64,000 nt of DNA from Teredinibacter franksiae (GCF_014218805.1 NZ_JACJUV010000001.1:3050501-3114500); one strand, 5' to 3'. Counted from the first letter of the stretch, positions 19,460 through 27,152 are shown. Program-made: numbers and translations. The notes: generated by a model not told the origin, from the sequence alone.

Positions 19460-20881
19460 TTATTTGGCTGAGTTTTTAGCTAAATATAGCTGTGGGTCTT
19501 GAGGCGTTTCTTCGTGCAGTACTTCAAAATGTAAATGTGGGCCAGTTGCCTTACCCGTTTCGCCTACGGTACCTAAGGCTTCGCCTGCGGAAATGACTTG
19601 GTTAGCGCTTACCGATATAGCGTCTAAATGGGCGTAGACTGTCTGAAAGTTCCCTTCGTGCTTAATAACCACCGTTTTACCGTAATTGGCATGAAGCGAC
19701 GTATCGTCTGCAATAACAACAATACCGCCAAAGCTTGCTACAACAGCTGTACCCTTCGGCGCCGCGAGATCGATGCCTTTATGGAGTTTGTTGTTGCGAA
19801 TGGCTTGCTTAGCCTTGAACGTTGAGGTTAAACGGGCGTTGGCAACTGGCTGCAAGCCAGAATTTTCAGCCAGCGTTGGCTGTTGGTTTAAGAGTTCAGA
19901 TTTTACGCCTATAGAAGCGCAGGCCAGTAATGTAGCGGCGGCACCAATGAACCATTTTGACGGTGCGCGTAACGGTGATTGCTGGTGAGCTTGGGTGGCG
20001 CATGTTATGCGTTGTTGTAGTGCCATAGTTGAATTGTCTCCAAAAAAAGCGGTGTGACCCGCGGGTATATAAGAGCCTTTGAGTAGTTTAAGGCTGTTAA
20101 TCAGAGCGTGTGCGTAGTCCAAACCTGAAAATTGGTGGCGATTGATGGTGTGGTTGTCACAATCCAATTCCATGGTGCTTAGGTAGCGTTGTTCTAGCAT
20201 GCGTATAAAGGGGTTAAACCAAAACAGACAGGCGAAGAACCGAAAAAGTAAAACGGCTTGGGGGTCTTTACGCTCAATATGGGTAAGCTCGTGGGCAACC
20301 AGTATTTCGAGGCTGGCAGGGGGCAGTGTTAAAACGCGGGAGGGTAAAATTAATTGCGGTCGAATAAAACCAAAAACAAATGGCGGGCAGGCCATATCGG
20401 TAACCTGCAGTTCGATTTTTCTTGATGCCAGCATGGTATTGAGCTTATCGGGTAAGCACGGTATCCCGTTGTGGCGTTTGCTTGTTGTCAATATGTAGCC
20501 TACTACTTGCAGCGAATACAGAAAACGCACTATGTGGTAAAGGCTTATCGAAAGCAGCGCAACCAAAAAGGCAAGTGTGGCCAGTGGAAACGGATTACCC
20601 TCACGTGCGAGTTGCTGTACAGAGTTACGCCAGTTTGCTGCCTCAATCGTCAGGGCGGGCAGGGGTTCTAGTAGTGAAGCGGGCAGTAAATAGGCTGTAG
20701 GTAATTGTAGAGCGGGCAATAAGGGCGTGAGCATTACCGGTAGTAGTATTAACCATAGTCGCGACCAATTCCAAACCTTTGGCAAGCACTGGCGCGTGGC
20801 CAATACGAGCAACCACACAATAGCGCTCCAGCCAATAAAAACCGTAAACAGAACAACAAGGGTTGGTGCGTAGGCCTGCAT
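19460..20881 (-). CDS. BlaR1-like M56 metallopeptidase fused to an M23 peptidoglycan endopeptidase domain
   Basis: The 473-aa protein has four N-terminal transmembrane helices and a cytoplasmic M56 zinc-peptidase domain with HELTHIERKDP (HExxH). This is the architecture of BlaR1/MecR1, which cleaves the BlaI/MecI repressor on signal. A further helix (ASKWFIGAAATLLACASIGV) is followed not by a penicillin-binding sensor but by a complete M23 (LytM) domain: zinc-site HKGIDLAAPKGT, YAHLD, and GPHLHFEV. The domain would lie in the periplasm and may bind or cut peptidoglycan. The start overlaps the repressor stop by one base. I infer a cell-wall sensor that uses an M23 module in place of a beta-lactam receptor. 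Confidence 0.88.
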   Translation of the reverse strand: MQAYAPTLVVLFTVFIGWSAIVWLLVLATRQCLPKVWNWSRLWLILLPVMLTPLLPALQLPTAYLLPASLLEPLPALTIEAANWRNSVQQLAREGNPFPLATLAFLVALLSISLYHIVRFLYSLQVVGYILTTSKRHNGIPCLPDKLNTMLASRKIELQVTDMACPPFVFGFIRPQLILPSRVLTLPPASLEILVAHELTHIERKDPQAVLLFRFFACLFWFNPFIRMLEQRYLSTMELDCDNHTINRHQFSGLDYAHALINSLKLLKGSYIPAGHTAFFGDNSTMALQQRITCATQAHQQSPLRAPSKWFIGAAATLLACASIGVKSELLNQQPTLAENSGLQPVANARLTSTFKAKQAIRNNKLHKGIDLAAPKGTAVVASFGGIVVIADDTSLHANYGKTVVIKHEGNFQTVYAHLDAISVSANQVISAGEALGTVGETGKATGPHLHFEVLHEETPQDPQLYLAKNSAK

Positions 20882-21261
20882 TATTCTTTTCCTCCGCCGT
20901 TGGCTTGCAGTTTTTTTAACAGTTGTTCAAGCTGCTTAATATCGTGTTCGTCGATGAGTTGGCTGTCGGCAAACATGGCCACCGGTAACGGTGATTTAAG
21001 TTCAAATATTCGTTGCGCAAAGTCCTGCGCAAATGCTGCAAGAGTGGTAACTTTGTCTGCCAAAGGTGTGTAGCGTATTTTATTGCCCTCCGAAGAGCCT
21101 GCAACAAAGGCCTTTGTTTGCATTCGCTCAAGTGTTTTACGGGTGGAGGAATAGCTCCAACACAAAACGTCTCCCAGCTGGTTATGTATTTCCCGCGCGG
21201 TCAGCGGGCTTTTTTCCCAAAGCTGTTTCAATATTTCCAATTCTGGAGCCGTTGGCTGCAT
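20881..21261 (-). CDS. BlaI/MecI/CopY-family transcriptional repressor
   Basis: This 126-aa protein has the family's winged helix at the N-terminus (ELEILKQLWEKSPLTAREIH, then SYSSTRKTLERMQTKAFV). A C-terminal dimerisation helix pair ends in LEQLLKKLQANGG. Members bind palindromes with an ACAnnTGT-type core and are inactivated when the partner M56 protease cuts them. The coupled downstream M56 gene and the two palindromes upstream of the deacetylase make this the likely regulator of the three-gene unit. It starts 9 bp after the deacetylase stop. Confidence 0.9.
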   Translation of the reverse strand: MQPTAPELEILKQLWEKSPLTAREIHNQLGDVLCWSYSSTRKTLERMQTKAFVAGSSEGNKIRYTPLADKVTTLAAFAQDFAQRIFELKSPLPVAMFADSQLIDEHDIKQLEQLLKKLQANGGGKE

Positions 21262-21270
21262 AACTTGGCC

Positions 21271-22224
21271 CTACTGTATCTGACTGAGGTTGTTATCTGA
21301 AAAAACCTTGCGCTGCTTGAACAAATTTTCCAAATAGGCTTCATCTTCTGCCGGGTGTCGCACCTTGCTTTTATCTACGCCTTTGCTTAAAGCCAGCGCC
21401 GCAATACGGCCTTGATTTAGGGTTATACCCGGCGGTAGTTCTTGACTAATAGGGTCTTGGTAGGCTTCCTGAGGTGAGATTATTGTCCACCCTTGTTGGC
21501 GAATATGCTTTACCAGTGCGCCAACAAACAGGGCGGCGGCGTCGTTTTCGTGTAGCAGTAAAACGTGCTTGGGCGAACGTTGCAGTGTTTGCTTTGCTAG
21601 CTGGTCGTAAAACTCAATGGCCTGCCAAAGAACTTCAACATAAATCTGTTCGGCGGCTTGCCAGTTGATTACCTTATTTTGTTCCTTGGCTTTTACGATT
21701 AGCGAATTTATATAAAAATCAAAATTATCAACGGTTACGTAACCATCGCTATAGCCGATTTTCAATAATTCTGCATTCAGCGTTTCTATCGCTTCGCGGT
21801 CTGCTCCGTGGTGTAGGTAGGGAAAGCGATGAAACGGCAAGGTGTTATCAAACTGATCAATTATGGCCTTGGCGCGCCGGGCATCGGCCATGTAATGGTC
21901 AACCCCTATTTTGTTGGCTGATTTATGGCTATGACTATGGCTGCCCAAGTGAAAACCTGCATCGGTATAGCGTTCAATTCGTTGACGGCCCTCGGTGTTA
22001 AAGTTTTTGGTGGTAACAAAAAATAAAACGTCGGGCACCTTATTTTCTTTGAGCGTTGCAATGAGTTTTTCGGTACGCTCGTTGCCGCCCATAATGGCTG
22101 TGCCACGCATGGGGGCGTCATCGAAGGTTAGTGCAATTTCACCCGCAAGTATGCGTGGAGTAAAAACAAATAGAATTGCGATAGCGAAAAGCTGGAGAGC
22201 TTGTTGAGTGGGTTTGCCTAACAC
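21271..22224 (-). CDS. Polysaccharide deacetylase (NodB-type, CE4)
   Basis: This 317-aa exported protein has a hydrophobic N-terminus (LQLFAIAILFVFTPRILAG) and then a NodB homology domain. It contains the first catalytic motif IALTFDDAP (Asp pair), the metal-binding motif LGSHSHSHKSAN (HxxxH type) and HRFPYLHHG. The family removes acetyl groups from peptidoglycan or other polysaccharides. The GTG start is supported by AAGGA about 8 bp upstream. It is first in the unit with the BlaI repressor and the M56-M23 sensor, which suggests cell-wall modification induced by envelope damage. Confidence 0.85.
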   Translation of the reverse strand: MLGKPTQQALQLFAIAILFVFTPRILAGEIALTFDDAPMRGTAIMGGNERTEKLIATLKENKVPDVLFFVTTKNFNTEGRQRIERYTDAGFHLGSHSHSHKSANKIGVDHYMADARRAKAIIDQFDNTLPFHRFPYLHHGADREAIETLNAELLKIGYSDGYVTVDNFDFYINSLIVKAKEQNKVINWQAAEQIYVEVLWQAIEFYDQLAKQTLQRSPKHVLLLHENDAAALFVGALVKHIRQQGWTIISPQEAYQDPISQELPPGITLNQGRIAALALSKGVDKSKVRHPAEDEAYLENLFKQRKVFSDNNLSQIQ

Positions 22225-22251
22225 GCGGTATCCTTACAAAAAGTTAATGTG

Positions 22252-22267
22252 TGCGACAAGTGTCGCA
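22252..22267. promoter_or_regulatory. Palindromic operator 1 for a BlaI-type repressor
   Basis: TGCGACA-AG-TGTCGCA is a perfect inverted repeat 28 bp upstream of the deacetylase start. Its core GACAnnTGTC matches the ACAnnTGT pattern bound by BlaI/CopY repressors, one of which is encoded in the same unit. Confidence 0.75.
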
Positions 22268-22295
22268 GATAGAGTTTTAATGTTCAAGGGGTTTA

Positions 22296-22311
22296 TGCGA
22301 CATCTGTCGCA
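22296..22311. promoter_or_regulatory. Palindromic operator 2 for a BlaI-type repressor
   Basis: TGCGACA-TC-TGTCGCA repeats operator 1 exactly outside the two central bases. The centres are 44 bp apart, about four helical turns, so two repressor dimers would sit on the same face of the DNA. Confidence 0.75.
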
Positions 22312-22574
22312 TTGTTGAGGTTGGGCGGGTTTTGTCGGTGGTTCTTGTTTCGGTTTGTCTTCTAATCCGCTTAAGCGGTCAGCGCATGGGGTGTGGATGA
22401 ATTGCACGCCGATACCGGCTGGGTACCAAAGTTTAGAGGCGTAATTAAAGGCGCCCTAAATTACAAAAGTGGTAGTGAAGTACGTCAGAAATGCGCTCCT
22501 GAAAACCAATATGGCTGAATGTATTAAATTTGTGTGTTGTTGATATAATCTTCTAAAAAGGGAGAATTGAGCGA

Positions 22575-22958
22575 ATGGACGTTATTAAAACAATAAAGCC
22601 GCACGCCGCAGGTGCGAAGCGCTATCAACAAAAATGGAATGAGAAGCTGGTTGCCGTACGTTACCGAAAAGACCGTGTCACAGGTCGGCAGTACACCACA
22701 GTAGAGCTAATAGTGGATGAACGCATGCCTCTCCACACCCCAGACCACGAACGCCCGCCAGAATTTCAACGAGATGGCATAGCCGCTATACGGGTAAAAT
22801 TCGAGGAAGAAAAGTTGAGGGGGTTGATAAAAAGCCAGGGTGCAAAATGGGATAAAACGCAAAAACTGTGGCATTTACCGCTTTTGGATGTAAAACGGAT
22901 GCACCTAGAAGCACGAATTGTTTCGGTTAACGATTGTTATCCCGAAGGCCTTGGCTGA
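22575..22958 (+). CDS. Small basic protein of unknown function
   Basis: The 127-aa product is rich in Lys and Arg and has no transmembrane segment. Features are KRYQQKWNEKLVAVRYRKD, VELIVDERMP and a C-terminal KWDKTQKLWHLPLLDVKRM pattern. I do not recognise its family. It has a good ribosome-binding site (AGGGAG) and is the last gene before the integron cassettes. Four phased repeats lie just downstream. It lacks the Arg-His-Tyr signature of tyrosine recombinases, so it is not an integron integrase. Confidence 0.6.
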   Translation: MDVIKTIKPHAAGAKRYQQKWNEKLVAVRYRKDRVTGRQYTTVELIVDERMPLHTPDHERPPEFQRDGIAAIRVKFEEEKLRGLIKSQGAKWDKTQKLWHLPLLDVKRMHLEARIVSVNDCYPEGLG

Positions 22959-22987
22959 AAAAAAGCTGGTTTGACCGGGGTTAAGAT

Positions 22988-23059
22988 GTCTAGATATAGC
23001 CATCTTGTGTCTATATCTGTACTTTTATGCCTATATATGGACATTATGTCTAGATATAG
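22988..23059. repeat. Four phased 12-bp repeats with a 19-21 bp period
   Basis: GTCTAGATATAG (22988), GTCTATATCTGT (23009), GCCTATATATGG (23029) and GTCTAGATATAG (23048) recur every 19-21 bp, two helical turns. The first and fourth are identical. The second carries the inverse of AGATATAG, so units 1 and 2 also form an inverted repeat. This looks like a multi-site operator or iteron array. Confidence 0.55.
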
Positions 23060-23191
23060 GAAGTCTTATATACAAATGTTATACGTGCAAACCCGAAACA
23101 TTAGCGCGTTGCAGTAAATAGTCAAACTACTACAAATAATGTTTGTATTGCGAAAGTAGACAATAAGATCAAAAGATAGAGAGAGAGAAGA

Positions 23192-23205
23192 ACCGCTGAG
23201 GCGGT
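23192..23205. repeat. CTGAGGCGG mini-hairpin 1
   Basis: ACCGC-CTGAG-type loop-GCGGT forms a small stem. It is the first of four copies within about 500 bp (others near 23543, 23620 and 23686). Confidence 0.5.
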
Positions 23206-23337
23206 AAAGATTGATTAAAACCTTTTTAAAAGCATGTATCGTATTGTGCTTTGTAGCAACGAAACTTGGCTGCTAGTATTGGTCATTCGTTAAAAACACA
23301 AGCTGTATTTTCAGTTGGCGCTGGGTAAACACCAAAT

Positions 23338-23453
23338 GTATAACCAATGTAGCCACCTGACACAAATTGCAACGTTCTTTTTTGGTGTTCGCGTTGCTCA
23401 CAATATACCAAAAAAGCACGTCACAATTTGTGCAGGTGCTACACGCGTTAGCT
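23338..23453 (+). repeat. attC site 1
   Basis: Bounded by R'' GTATAAC and R' GTTAGCT, it folds as an imperfect palindrome (CCACCTGACACAAATTG against CAATTTGTGCAGGTG). It is the first recognisable attC of the array. Its loop arms TTTTTTGGTGT/ACCAAAAAA resemble those of the site at 35996. Confidence 0.85.
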
Positions 23454-23542
23454 TTAAAAGCAAAAAACCATGAAAAGATAAAAGCTACAGATTAGTTGTA
23501 GTACTTTTAAAGAAGCTACATGTCTTAAATCTGTAGCAATGC

Positions 23543-23557
23543 TCCGCTGAGGCGGGA
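23543..23557. repeat. CTGAGGCGG mini-hairpin 2
   Basis: TCCGCTGAGGCGGGA carries the stem CCGC/GCGG around the loop TGA. It belongs to the four-copy set around the first attC. Confidence 0.45.
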
Positions 23558-23619
23558 AGATAAAAATCAGATAATCTGATAAAGCAGAAAAGAAATGAGC
23601 TGCGGTAAAGTTAAGTTGC

Positions 23620-23634
23620 GCGCGCTGAGGCGCG
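23620..23634. repeat. CTGAGGCGG mini-hairpin 3
   Basis: GCGCGCTGAGGCGCG keeps the loop CTGAGG while both stem arms have changed together (GCGC/GCGC). That covariation favours a selected structure over chance repetition. Confidence 0.45.
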
Positions 23635-23685
23635 GAATATAGTACAAGGTATGTTAGTTTTATGTTTTGTCATTAAGGTTTTCGT

Positions 23686-23700
23686 GCCGCTTGAGGCGGT
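23686..23700. repeat. CTGAGGCGG mini-hairpin 4
   Basis: GCCGCTTGAGGCGGT is the fourth copy, with a TTGA loop on a CCGC/GCGG-type stem. Confidence 0.45.
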
Positions 23701-23756
23701 TAAACATCAAGTTTAGTATATTGGTGTGCGGCTAAATATATGTATTACACACAGTC

Positions 23757-23875
23757 AGCTAACAATGCAATCTACCTGACACCAAAAGCGTCGCTGGTTT
23801 AGTTTTCCATTCCGCTTCGCTACATTATAAACTAAACCAGCGCCACTTTCGGTGCAGGTAATTGCGGCGTTATGC
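23757..23875 (+). repeat. attC site 2
   Basis: R'' AGCTAAC and R' GTTATGC enclose arms TACCTGACACC and GGTGCAGGTA and a long inner stem CGCTGGTTTAGTTT/AAACTAAACCAGCG. It closes the gene-less cassette. Confidence 0.88.
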
Positions 23876-23891
23876 TCCACAGGTATCGACT

Positions 23892-24410
23892 ATGAAGATT
23901 ACTGAGCTAAAGAAAGCTCTGAAAGAAAAGACTAAAGACGAATTAATAAATGATATAGCTGATCTTTATAAGAAGAATGAGTTTGTAAAAAACTATTACG
24001 TATCTAAATGTGGTTCTGATAATAGTGAAAGTGTCTTGGAGAAGTACGCAAAGATAATAGAGAATGAGTTCTTTCCTGAATATGGGGATGGTCGTGGAAG
24101 ACTCGCGGTTGCGAAAAGCGCGATTTCAGAATTTAATAAAATCTCTTCTAATAAAGATCATATGGCAGCACTCCTGGTGTTTTACGTCGAAGTTGGAGTT
24201 AAATATACAGACTGTTATGGTGATATCAACGAACAGTTTTATTTGAGTATGGAGAGCGTATATAGACGAGCTCTCAGTCATATTTACAAGTACAATCTGG
24301 AAGGAAAGTATCAAAAACGTTGTAAATCAATAGTAGACGATACCATTGACATGGGCTGGGGTTTTCATGATGCGTTGGGTGAAATATATTATGAGTATGC
24401 TGACGGTTAA
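23892..24410 (+). CDS. DUF6155-like cassette protein
   Basis: The ATG chosen lies just inside the cassette and gives MKITELKKALKEKTKDELIN, the opening typical of DUF6155 proteins; an earlier frame start would lie in the attC. The 172-aa soluble protein is helical, with ADLYKKNEFVKNYYVSK and a C-terminal DMGWGFHDALGEIYYEYAD. No function is established. It is one gene in one cassette, followed by attC 3 almost at its stop codon. Confidence 0.75.
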   Translation: MKITELKKALKEKTKDELINDIADLYKKNEFVKNYYVSKCGSDNSESVLEKYAKIIENEFFPEYGDGRGRLAVAKSAISEFNKISSNKDHMAALLVFYVEVGVKYTDCYGDINEQFYLSMESVYRRALSHIYKYNLEGKYQKRCKSIVDDTIDMGWGFHDALGEIYYEYADG

Positions 24411-24412
24411 AA

Positions 24413-24528
24413 GCATAACAAAAAGCTGCACCTGACAAATATTGCTACGCTCGTTTTGTGTATGTCGCGTAGCTCCATTTTACACAAAACGCTCTCCGCA
24501 ATATTTGCAGGTGAGCTTGGCGTTATGT
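24413..24528 (+). repeat. attC site 3
   Basis: R'' GCATAAC and R' GTTATGT flank arms GCACCTGACAAATATTG and CAATATTTGCAGGTGAGC. It belongs to the commonest attC type here, shared with sites at 27558, 29668, 31653, 45683 and 47326. Confidence 0.92.
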
Positions 24529-24555
24529 AACAAATAAAATTTCAAAGGACAACTC

Positions 24556-26412
24556 GTGACCAAAACGTTAGAGTTAAAATTCGACCCAAACACCATTGAG
24601 CATCTAGGGGTGTCGCTGTATTCCCAATTACCAAGTGTCTTAGCAGAGCTCATTTCTAACTCTTGGGATGCGGATGCAACATCAGTAGAAATAGACTTTC
24701 GCACATCGGATTCTAGGAAAGAGATTCACGTAAAAGACGACGGTCATGGAATGACATTTGATGAGCTGAATAACAACTATTTAGTTATAGGCCGTAACCG
24801 GCGTAGTTCAGGAGCGTCAACAACACCGAAAGGGCGTAAACCAATCGGTAAGAAAGGTCTGGGAAAGCTCTCCGTATTTGGTATATGCAACTCCGTATTA
24901 GTTAGGTCGATACGATCAGGTGTCGCAAACCAATTTTCGCTTGATCTAGAGGCAATAAAGAGAAGCACTACTAACTCATATCAGCCAGCCATTATTGAGA
25001 GTGATGTTTCTACTAAAGAACCTGATGGGACAGAGATAACTTTGAAAGGCGTTCGAAGAAAGTCCCCTTTTAAGCTAGATGAAACCGGGATTAGTATTTC
25101 GAAAAAATTCACTGTTCTTGATAAATTCAAATTAACGTTTTCAGAAAATGGAACAAACCACACCAGAATACTAAATGAAGACAAGTTTCGTGGAATGAAG
25201 AAACAGTTCACATGGGATTTCCCAAACAAAAAATTTGGTGAAAGTTATGATCACTTTGGTGAAATACAGGGGCAGATAGTAACTTTAGAGACTCCAGTAA
25301 AAGATACAGAAATGCGAGGAATCTACCTTACATCCCGAGGAAAAATTGTTAATTCGGCAAGCTTCTTTGGTGTTCGTGACAACGACCAGTTTCACAATTA
25401 CGTTACTGGGTATTTACATGTAGATTTCATTGATGATCTAGCAAACGACCTAATTTCGACTGATCGCCATTCTCTGAATTGGGAGCATGATGAAACAAAA
25501 GATCTTCAATCTTACCTCCATGAGGTAATAAAGGGCGTTGGTCGGGAATGGAAAAAAAGAAGGCAGGAGAAAAAAAGAGAACAGATTAAGGCCGAAAGAT
25601 CACTTGACATAGAAAAATGGCAAGAAACTCTGCCAACCTATGAAAGAGACCTGAGCAATAGAATAATTGACCCTATATTGGCAAATAACGGTATTACTTC
25701 TGAAAACGCATCGAAAATTATTGGTGGTGTTATTGATAAATTTGACAATCAGGTTTTCAAAAAATATGCGTCAGATATAGCCGACATTTCAAGTGAAGAA
25801 GATGTTCCAAAGCTCCTAGCACTGATGGAGGACTGGAAATCTATTGAAGCTAAACAGTTTCGAGACCTGTCTTGCTCTAGGGTCGAAGTTATTAAAAAAT
25901 TTGAGGAACACATCGACAACGACACTAAAGAAGTACCGACTCTTCATAACTTTCTCAAAAAATTCTCATGGCTTTTAGACCCAAGGATTCTAGAGTTTCG
26001 AGATGAAGTCACCTACTCGTCTCTATTGAAGGAGGAGTTTCCTGACGAAGAATTAGACGAAAAGAATCGACGGATTGACTTTCTTTGCAGTAATGCCCTC
26101 GGTGAGATTCTGTATGTTATCGAAATAAAAAGAAGCAAATACAAAGTCGATAAGAAAGCGTTAGAACAAGCCTATGAATACGGTAGTTTTTTGAGAAACA
26201 AGTACGGAAGCACAACTGGATTTTCAAGGGTCGTTTGCTTTGTGGTCGGCGGAGAAAAATCAGACGACTACAAATTTAAAGATAAAGAAGATACTTACAT
26301 TAAAACTGGGGAAGTTTTTGTTAAAACGTATCGTGAGCTTCTAGAGCAATCGAAGGAGTATCACAAGGAGTTCATTGAAGCCTACGATGAGTTCAACCCC
26401 AATGTCACATAA
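24556..26412 (+). CDS. GHKL (HSP90/MORC-type) ATPase with C-terminal PD-(D/E)XK-like nuclease domain
   Basis: This 618-aa protein is by far the largest intact cassette product. The N-terminal GHKL ATPase fold shows the Bergerat motifs: ELISNSWDADATSVEI (N box, Glu/Asn), VKDDGHGMTFDEL (G1), and GRKPIGKKGLGKLSVFG (lid and G2). A second, S5-like domain follows with a basic coiled stretch (WKKRRQEKKREQIKAE). The last ~150 residues resemble the DUF4263/Shedu type nuclease: FLKKFSWLLDPRIL, RRIDFLCSN and ILYVIEIKRSK, the D...ExK pattern. GTG start with AAGGA upstream. The ATPase-plus-nuclease design on a mobile cassette suggests antiphage defence; that role is inferred. Confidence 0.82.
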   Translation: MTKTLELKFDPNTIEHLGVSLYSQLPSVLAELISNSWDADATSVEIDFRTSDSRKEIHVKDDGHGMTFDELNNNYLVIGRNRRSSGASTTPKGRKPIGKKGLGKLSVFGICNSVLVRSIRSGVANQFSLDLEAIKRSTTNSYQPAIIESDVSTKEPDGTEITLKGVRRKSPFKLDETGISISKKFTVLDKFKLTFSENGTNHTRILNEDKFRGMKKQFTWDFPNKKFGESYDHFGEIQGQIVTLETPVKDTEMRGIYLTSRGKIVNSASFFGVRDNDQFHNYVTGYLHVDFIDDLANDLISTDRHSLNWEHDETKDLQSYLHEVIKGVGREWKKRRQEKKREQIKAERSLDIEKWQETLPTYERDLSNRIIDPILANNGITSENASKIIGGVIDKFDNQVFKKYASDIADISSEEDVPKLLALMEDWKSIEAKQFRDLSCSRVEVIKKFEEHIDNDTKEVPTLHNFLKKFSWLLDPRILEFRDEVTYSSLLKEEFPDEELDEKNRRIDFLCSNALGEILYVIEIKRSKYKVDKKALEQAYEYGSFLRNKYGSTTGFSRVVCFVVGGEKSDDYKFKDKEDTYIKTGEVFVKTYRELLEQSKEYHKEFIEAYDEFNPNVT

Positions 26413-26523
26413 CAAACGGCTCCACGCAGATGTCCAAACCTACGCGGTTTTTGTGGTTTCGCTGCGCTACACTTTATCACAAAAACCACTCCGGTTTGGC
26501 CACTGGTGAGCCGGGCGTTATGA
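26407..26523 (+). repeat. attC site 4
   Basis: R'' ACATAAC and R' GTTATGA enclose CGGCTCCACGCAG and CTGGTGAGCCGGGCG. It is nearly the same as the sites at 32490 and 48309. The ATPase stop codon lies inside R''. Confidence 0.9.
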
Positions 26524-26793
26524 GCGCGGTTCGAAAATAAATAAAATGAGTCATGTGCTTGATTTACGGCACGTTGTAGAGCGTCTCTCGGCGTTAATGT
26601 AAGTGGATTTTTTGTATCTCACCAGTTTCTTTCCTGGTGCCAAATAGTAGTTTTATAGGTGGTGGTAAATAGCACTTCGCATTTAGCCACCACTTTCGTA
26701 ATATGGAGTTTGTTGGTGGGGTTGTGTGTTCTTTCCTGCTGCCATTGGCAAGCTAAAATAAAACGTGGTTTTGTTGTGGTACTTACTGCCGTC
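26524..26793 (+). other. Cassette without a convincing gene
   Basis: This cassette body holds only an 18-codon frame (26547-26603, MSHVLDLRHVVERLSALM). Beyond it are a GTGG-rich stretch and an imperfect stem (GGTGGTGGTAAATAG against TTTAGCCACCACTTT, 26658-26696). It is probably a decayed cassette or one encoding a structured RNA. Confidence 0.4.
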
Positions 26794-26912
26794 GCATAAC
26801 CAGTCGGTCACCCTGACGCTGCATACTCCGCCGCTTTTTGTGCATTTCGCTTCGCTACATTCTTGCACAAAAAACAGCTCCATATGCAACGCAGGCTACC
26901 TTAGCGTTAGCA
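26794..26912 (+). repeat. attC site 5
   Basis: R'' GCATAAC and R' GTTAGCA; the loop arms TTGTGCATTTCGCTTCGC and TTGCACAAAAAACAGC are shared with the site at 34834. Confidence 0.87.
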
Positions 26913-26928
26913 ATAAAAATTCAGGGTC

Positions 26929-27108
26929 ATGATGAATTGGAAAAATGTCATATATTCGTCCGTCGGCGCAACAGTCGGAACTGTTGGGGTTAGCTCGTTT
27001 CTTAATGGGTTTGATGTATACCTTTTGTTGGCTGTTGGCGTAGCTTCATTTTCTGGCGCTATGTTACTGGCCTATATTTCTACACTAGGTAAGCGCGCTA
27101 GTAATTGA
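26929..27108 (+). CDS. Small membrane protein (59 aa)
   Basis: A short open frame fills the cassette and begins with two consecutive ATG codons (MMNWKNVIYSSVGATVG). It has two hydrophobic segments (GATVGTVGVSSFLNGF and VYLLLAVGVASFSGAMLLAYI) and a basic end (GKRASN). It is the only plausible gene in this cassette. Small membrane proteins of this size are common in chromosomal integrons and can be toxins or membrane modulators. The family is not recognised. Confidence 0.55.
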   Translation: MMNWKNVIYSSVGATVGTVGVSSFLNGFDVYLLLAVGVASFSGAMLLAYISTLGKRASN

Positions 27109-27152
27109 ATAATATTTATACTATCCAACGAGAGAAGTGGATCTAAACGAAG

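Larger units (their letters stand above)
22225..22574. other. Divergent regulatory region upstream of the deacetylase-blaI unit
   Basis: This 350-bp stretch carries the two operator-like palindromes (22252-22267 and 22296-22311) and no gene I can support. The right part precedes the small unknown gene on the + strand and ends with the ribosome-binding site AAGGGAG. Confidence 0.5.
22959..23337. other. Gene-free stretch between the small basic-protein gene and the first attC
   Basis: This 379-bp stretch has no supported gene. Near its left end are four phased 12-bp repeats (22988-23059). A small hairpin containing CCGCTGAGGCGG is at 23192-23205. An integron would have its integrase and attI here, but I find no trace of either. 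Confidence 0.5.
23454..23756. other. Gene-less integron cassette with hairpins
   Basis: Between attC 1 and attC 2 no open frame is supported. Instead there are stems: GCTACAGATT (from 23487) against AATCTGTAGC (from 23528), the palindrome ATCAGATAATCTGAT at 23566-23580, and three CTGAGGCGG mini-hairpins (23543, 23620, 23686). It could encode a structured RNA or be a decayed cassette. Confidence 0.45.

Noticed and set aside
22575..22958. Small gene left of the array as an integron integrase remnant
   Set aside because: The product is 127 aa with none of the tyrosine-recombinase motifs and lies in the cassette direction, whereas intI is normally divergent.
26683..26889. Minus-strand open frame of 68 codons
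   Set aside because: It lies largely within an attC palindrome, which creates mirror-image open frames on both strands. The same applies to other minus-strand frames over attC sites.
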